64,000 nt of DNA from Micrococcales bacterium (GTDB lineage Bacteria > Actinomycetota > Actinomycetes > Actinomycetales > Cellulomonadaceae): assembly GCA_009785115.1 (NCBI GenBank), contig WQWY01000006.1, positions 1 through 64,000 of the forward strand, written 5' to 3'. Under the pieces are notes generated by a model. That model was not told the DNA's origin. It ran no database searches and worked only from the letters and a program-made list of their open reading frames with translations. Made by a program: the position numbers and the translations under genes. Shown here one piece after another: positions 61,086-64,000 of the stretch. The stretch's first letter is position 1. Every line of letters begins with the position of its first letter.

Positions 61086-62312
61086 CTACTGGCGGTAGGA
61101 GGCGAGGAAGTTGCCGAGGCGCTCGACGGCCTCGCCCATGACGCGGGCCTCGGGCAGGGTGACCAGACGCAGGTGGTCGGGGTGCGGCCAGTTGAAGCCG
61201 GTGCCGGACACCACGAGGATCCTCTCCGACACCAGCAGGTCGTAGACGAGCCTGCTGTCGTCGTGGATCTCGTGGACCTCGGGGTCGAGGCGCGGGAAGA
61301 GGTACAACGCCCCGCCGGGCCGATGGCAGCTCACCCCGGGGATCGCGTTCAGCCCTTCCCACGCGACGCGCATCTGCTCGTGCAGACGCCCGCCCGGGGC
61401 GGTGAGCTCGTCGATGGTCTGGACCCCGTTCAGCGCGGCCTGCACCGCGTGCTGGGCGGGCACGTTCGGGCACAGCCGGGTCGAGGCCAGCAGGTAGATG
61501 CCCTCGAGGAATCCCTGGGCGTGGGCCTTCGGGCCGGTGATGGCCATCCAGCCGGAGCGGTAGCCGGCCACCCGGTAGGTCTTGGACAGCCCGTTGAACG
61601 TGATGACGAGCTGGTCGGGTGCCATGGTGGCCACCGGGGTGTGCGTCGCGCCGTCGTAGAGGATGCGGTCGTAGATCTCGTCGGCGAGCAGCAGCAGGCC
61701 GTGCTCGGCCGCGATCTCCGCGAGCCGGCGGACGGTCTGCTCGGAGTAGACCGCGCCGGTCGGGTTGTTCGGGTTGATGACCACCAGCGCCTTCGTGCGG
61801 GGGGTGATCAGCGACGCCACCAGCTCGGTGTCTGGCTCCCAGCCGTTCTGCTCGTCGCACCGGTAGTGCACCGGGGTGCCCCCGGCCAGGCTGGTCATCG
61901 CCGTCCACAAGGGGTAGTCCGGCGCGGGGATCAGCACCTCGTCACCCTCGTCGAGCAGCGCCTGCAGCACGATGGTGATGAGCTCGGACACCCCGTTGCC
62001 GAGGTACACGTCGTCCACGTCGAAGCGTGGGAAGCCGGGCACCGTCTCGTAGCGGGTGACCACGGCCCTGCGGGCGGGCAGGATTCCACGAGAGTCGGAG
62101 TAGCCGTGCGCGTGGGGGATCGAGGCGATCATGTCGCCGACGATCTGGTAAGGCGCCTCGAAGTCGAACTCGGCAGGGTTGCCGGTGTTCAGCCACAGCA
62201 CGCGCTGGCCCTCGGCCTCGAGCCGGGCAGCCTCCGTCACGGCCTTGCCCCGGATCTCGTACAGGACGTTCTTCAGCTTCGACGACTGGTCGAGCGGGCG
62301 TGATGGAGACAT
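61086..62312 (-). CDS. pyridoxal phosphate-dependent aminotransferase (AlaA-like class I/II)
   Basis: VLWLNTGNPAEFDFEAP; VINPNNPTGAVYSEQT; FNGLSKTYRVAGYRSGWM. Confidence 0.92.
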   Translation of the reverse strand: MSPSRPLDQSSKLKNVLYEIRGKAVTEAARLEAEGQRVLWLNTGNPAEFDFEAPYQIVGDMIASIPHAHGYSDSRGILPARRAVVTRYETVPGFPRFDVDDVYLGNGVSELITIVLQALLDEGDEVLIPAPDYPLWTAMTSLAGGTPVHYRCDEQNGWEPDTELVASLITPRTKALVVINPNNPTGAVYSEQTVRRLAEIAAEHGLLLLADEIYDRILYDGATHTPVATMAPDQLVITFNGLSKTYRVAGYRSGWMAITGPKAHAQGFLEGIYLLASTRLCPNVPAQHAVQAALNGVQTIDELTAPGGRLHEQMRVAWEGLNAIPGVSCHRPGGALYLFPRLDPEVHEIHDDSRLVYDLLVSERILVVSGTGFNWPHPDHLRLVTLPEARVMGEAVERLGNFLASYRQ

Positions 62313-62418
62313 AGACCGAGGGTAGACCGCGGGATGGCGAACCTGTGAGCTCAAATCTGGTGACCTCTCGCCCGATCCGGTGACTCCTCCTTGCCGCTGA
62401 GGTGCGGGACGGCGGGCC

Positions 62419-63063
62419 TCAGAACAGGTACAGCAGGCCCGCCACCACCCAGGGCAGGGCCAGCCCGGCAGCGACGATCAGCGCCGTCCTGCGGCTCAGA
62501 CCCGGCCGCCGGCGAGGGGCCGGGGGCTCGGGGACGGCGGGCGGCTCGGGCTCTTCGACCGTCGGCGCGTCGTCGACGGGCGGGGCCGGCTGGGGCACCC
62601 GGGTGGCCCGTGGGGCTGCCACCGGGTCGAGCTTGTCGCGCAGATAGGCGCTGACGAGAACCACCTCGAGCGGGCTGAGCACCGGGTCGAGCGTGGTCAG
62701 CCAGCCCGCGAGGTGCTCGGAGTCGACGACCTCGGCCAGCGTCGGGGCCTCGACGCCCGGAGGGACGACGAGCACGCCGCGCACGCTGCGTCGGTGGCGG
62801 GGGGCGACGAGGGCGGTGACGGCCGAGGTCGCGCAGGCCAGGTCTTCCTGCGGCTCGTCGAGGGCCTCGTCGTGCACCGTGGTGTGGGGCACGGCCACGA
62901 CGACGACGCCGCCGGGCCCGATGGCGACGTGCTCGATCGTCTGCCCCGGGTGCCCGGGCCAGCGGGTCGTGTGCAGCATCCGCCAGCCGTGCGTAGACAG
63001 ACCGTCCAGCGCTACGACGACCGGATCGGTGACGGTTCCCCCGGAGGGGTTCGTCATGCTCAT
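62419..63063 (-). CDS. degenerate NERD-like domain protein with C-terminal TM
   Basis: GWRMLHTTRWPGHPGQTIEHVAIGPGGVVVVAVPHTT; C-terminal TM TALIVAAGLALPWVVAGLLYLF. Confidence 0.6.
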   Translation of the reverse strand: MSMTNPSGGTVTDPVVVALDGLSTHGWRMLHTTRWPGHPGQTIEHVAIGPGGVVVVAVPHTTVHDEALDEPQEDLACATSAVTALVAPRHRRSVRGVLVVPPGVEAPTLAEVVDSEHLAGWLTTLDPVLSPLEVVLVSAYLRDKLDPVAAPRATRVPQPAPPVDDAPTVEEPEPPAVPEPPAPRRRPGLSRRTALIVAAGLALPWVVAGLLYLF

Positions 63064-63280
63064 TCGGCGCCTCCTCTCGCCCGGTTCCATCGGTCAGCAG
63101 CGGTCTGGCCTGAAGGCTCTCCTGGTGATTCTGTCTTCTCGTCGCCCCTCCTGATGAGCCGAAAGACCCCGAAGTCGACCTTCGTGGGGTGAAAGCGCGC
63201 AAAAAGGCCAGATAGGCCCTCGGTGGGAGAAGAGGTGCGAAACATGACACAGGCGACACATCACGCGGTAGCGTGGCCCG

Positions 63281-64000
63281 GTGCCCGCACGGACCAACCC
63301 CGCCCAGCACGGCCGCCACGGTCGCGGCCCGGTGCCGCGCGGTGCCGCGATGGCTGTGGCGACCGTGGTCAGCGTGCTGCTCGGGGCAGGTGCCGGGTTC
63401 GCCGTCGTCGACGGTGGTCCGGACGGCCCGATGGGCTTCGTCTGGTCGGCCCTCGGGTCGGACGCGCAGCGCAGCCAGGGTGCTTCCTCGCTGCCGGAGG
63501 GCTCCCAGGCGTCGCCGGCCGGGACCCCGGGTGCCTCAGCCTCGGTGCCGGCCGACCCCGACCCGTCTGCCACGGAGGCCCCGGCCTCGGAGACGGACGC
63601 CGCCCCGACCGAGCCGAGCGCCGGGCCAGAGCCGGTGACGACCCCCGGCCCACCCCCGGCGGCCGGCCCGGGTGCGCAGCTGGTGGCCGAGATCGCCGCG
63701 GCGACGAACGCCCAGCGGGTCGCCCACGGCCTGCCCGCGCTGGCGGCGCTGCCGTGCGCCACCCAGCAGGTCGACAGCCGGGTGGCCCGGCTGGTCGCGG
63801 AGAACGCCTTCTACCACCCCGAGCTCGCCCCGGTGATCGACGCGTGCGGCGTCCAGGCCGTCGGCGAGAACCTGGCGCTCGGCTACACCAGCGGTGCCGG
63901 CGTGGTGGACGGGTGGATGAACAGCGACGGGCACCGCGCCAACCTGCTGGGCGAGTGGACCCACCAAGGAGTCTCCTGCCAGCTGCAGAACGGCCGCTGG
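63281..64000 (+). CDS. secreted SCP/CAP-domain protein, 3' end beyond window
   Basis: GTG start; TM, Pro/Ala/Thr linker, then AEIAAATNAQRVAHGLPAL...GENLALGYTSGAGVVDGWMNSDGHRANLLG; open to edge so missing from ORF track. Confidence 0.85.
   Translation, partial: MPARTNPAQHGRHGRGPVPRGAAMAVATVVSVLLGAGAGFAVVDGGPDGPMGFVWSALGSDAQRSQGASSLPEGSQASPAGTPGASASVPADPDPSATEAPASETDAAPTEPSAGPEPVTTPGPPPAAGPGAQLVAEIAAATNAQRVAHGLPALAALPCATQQVDSRVARLVAENAFYHPELAPVIDACGVQAVGENLALGYTSGAGVVDGWMNSDGHRANLLGEWTHQGVSCQLQNGRW

Overview
High-GC actinobacterial chromosome segment, probably Micrococcales (inference from gene content and order). Most of it is conserved housekeeping sequence: purF-purM-DUF3073-bldC, disA/radA, topA-tmk-holB, groEL with two CIRCE operators, nth, ung, ygfZ, dtd and five tRNAs (Phe, Asp, Glu, Pro, Thr). 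No rRNA, CRISPR array, transposase or integrase was seen. Three stretches look accessory. (1) 9.6-16.1 kb: a minus-strand cluster with a SigE-family sigma factor translationally coupled to a membrane protein that fuses an anti-sigma-like N-terminus, an MltG/YceG lytic transglycosylase and a lipocalin-like C-terminus. Two paralogous WG-repeat-like lipoproteins, a PstS-like lipoprotein and ogt flank it, and an in-frame scar of lost lipoprotein and ogt copies lies inside it. (2) 19.1-27.0 kb: a fermentation/acid-stress group (pflB, aldo/keto reductase, flavodoxin, class I fumarase, gadB). (3) 27.1-30.6 kb: tandem paralogous surface proteins with LAXTG (class E sortase-type) C-termini, each preceded by a 164-bp ungapped duplicated non-coding block that is more conserved than the proteins. 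I also report a 92-bp element repeated at nearly the same distance downstream of two tRNA genes, an agmatine-deiminase-like protein that has lost most catalytic residues, and edge or short CDSs absent from the supplied ORF track. All percentages and alignments are by-eye counts. No database search was run.
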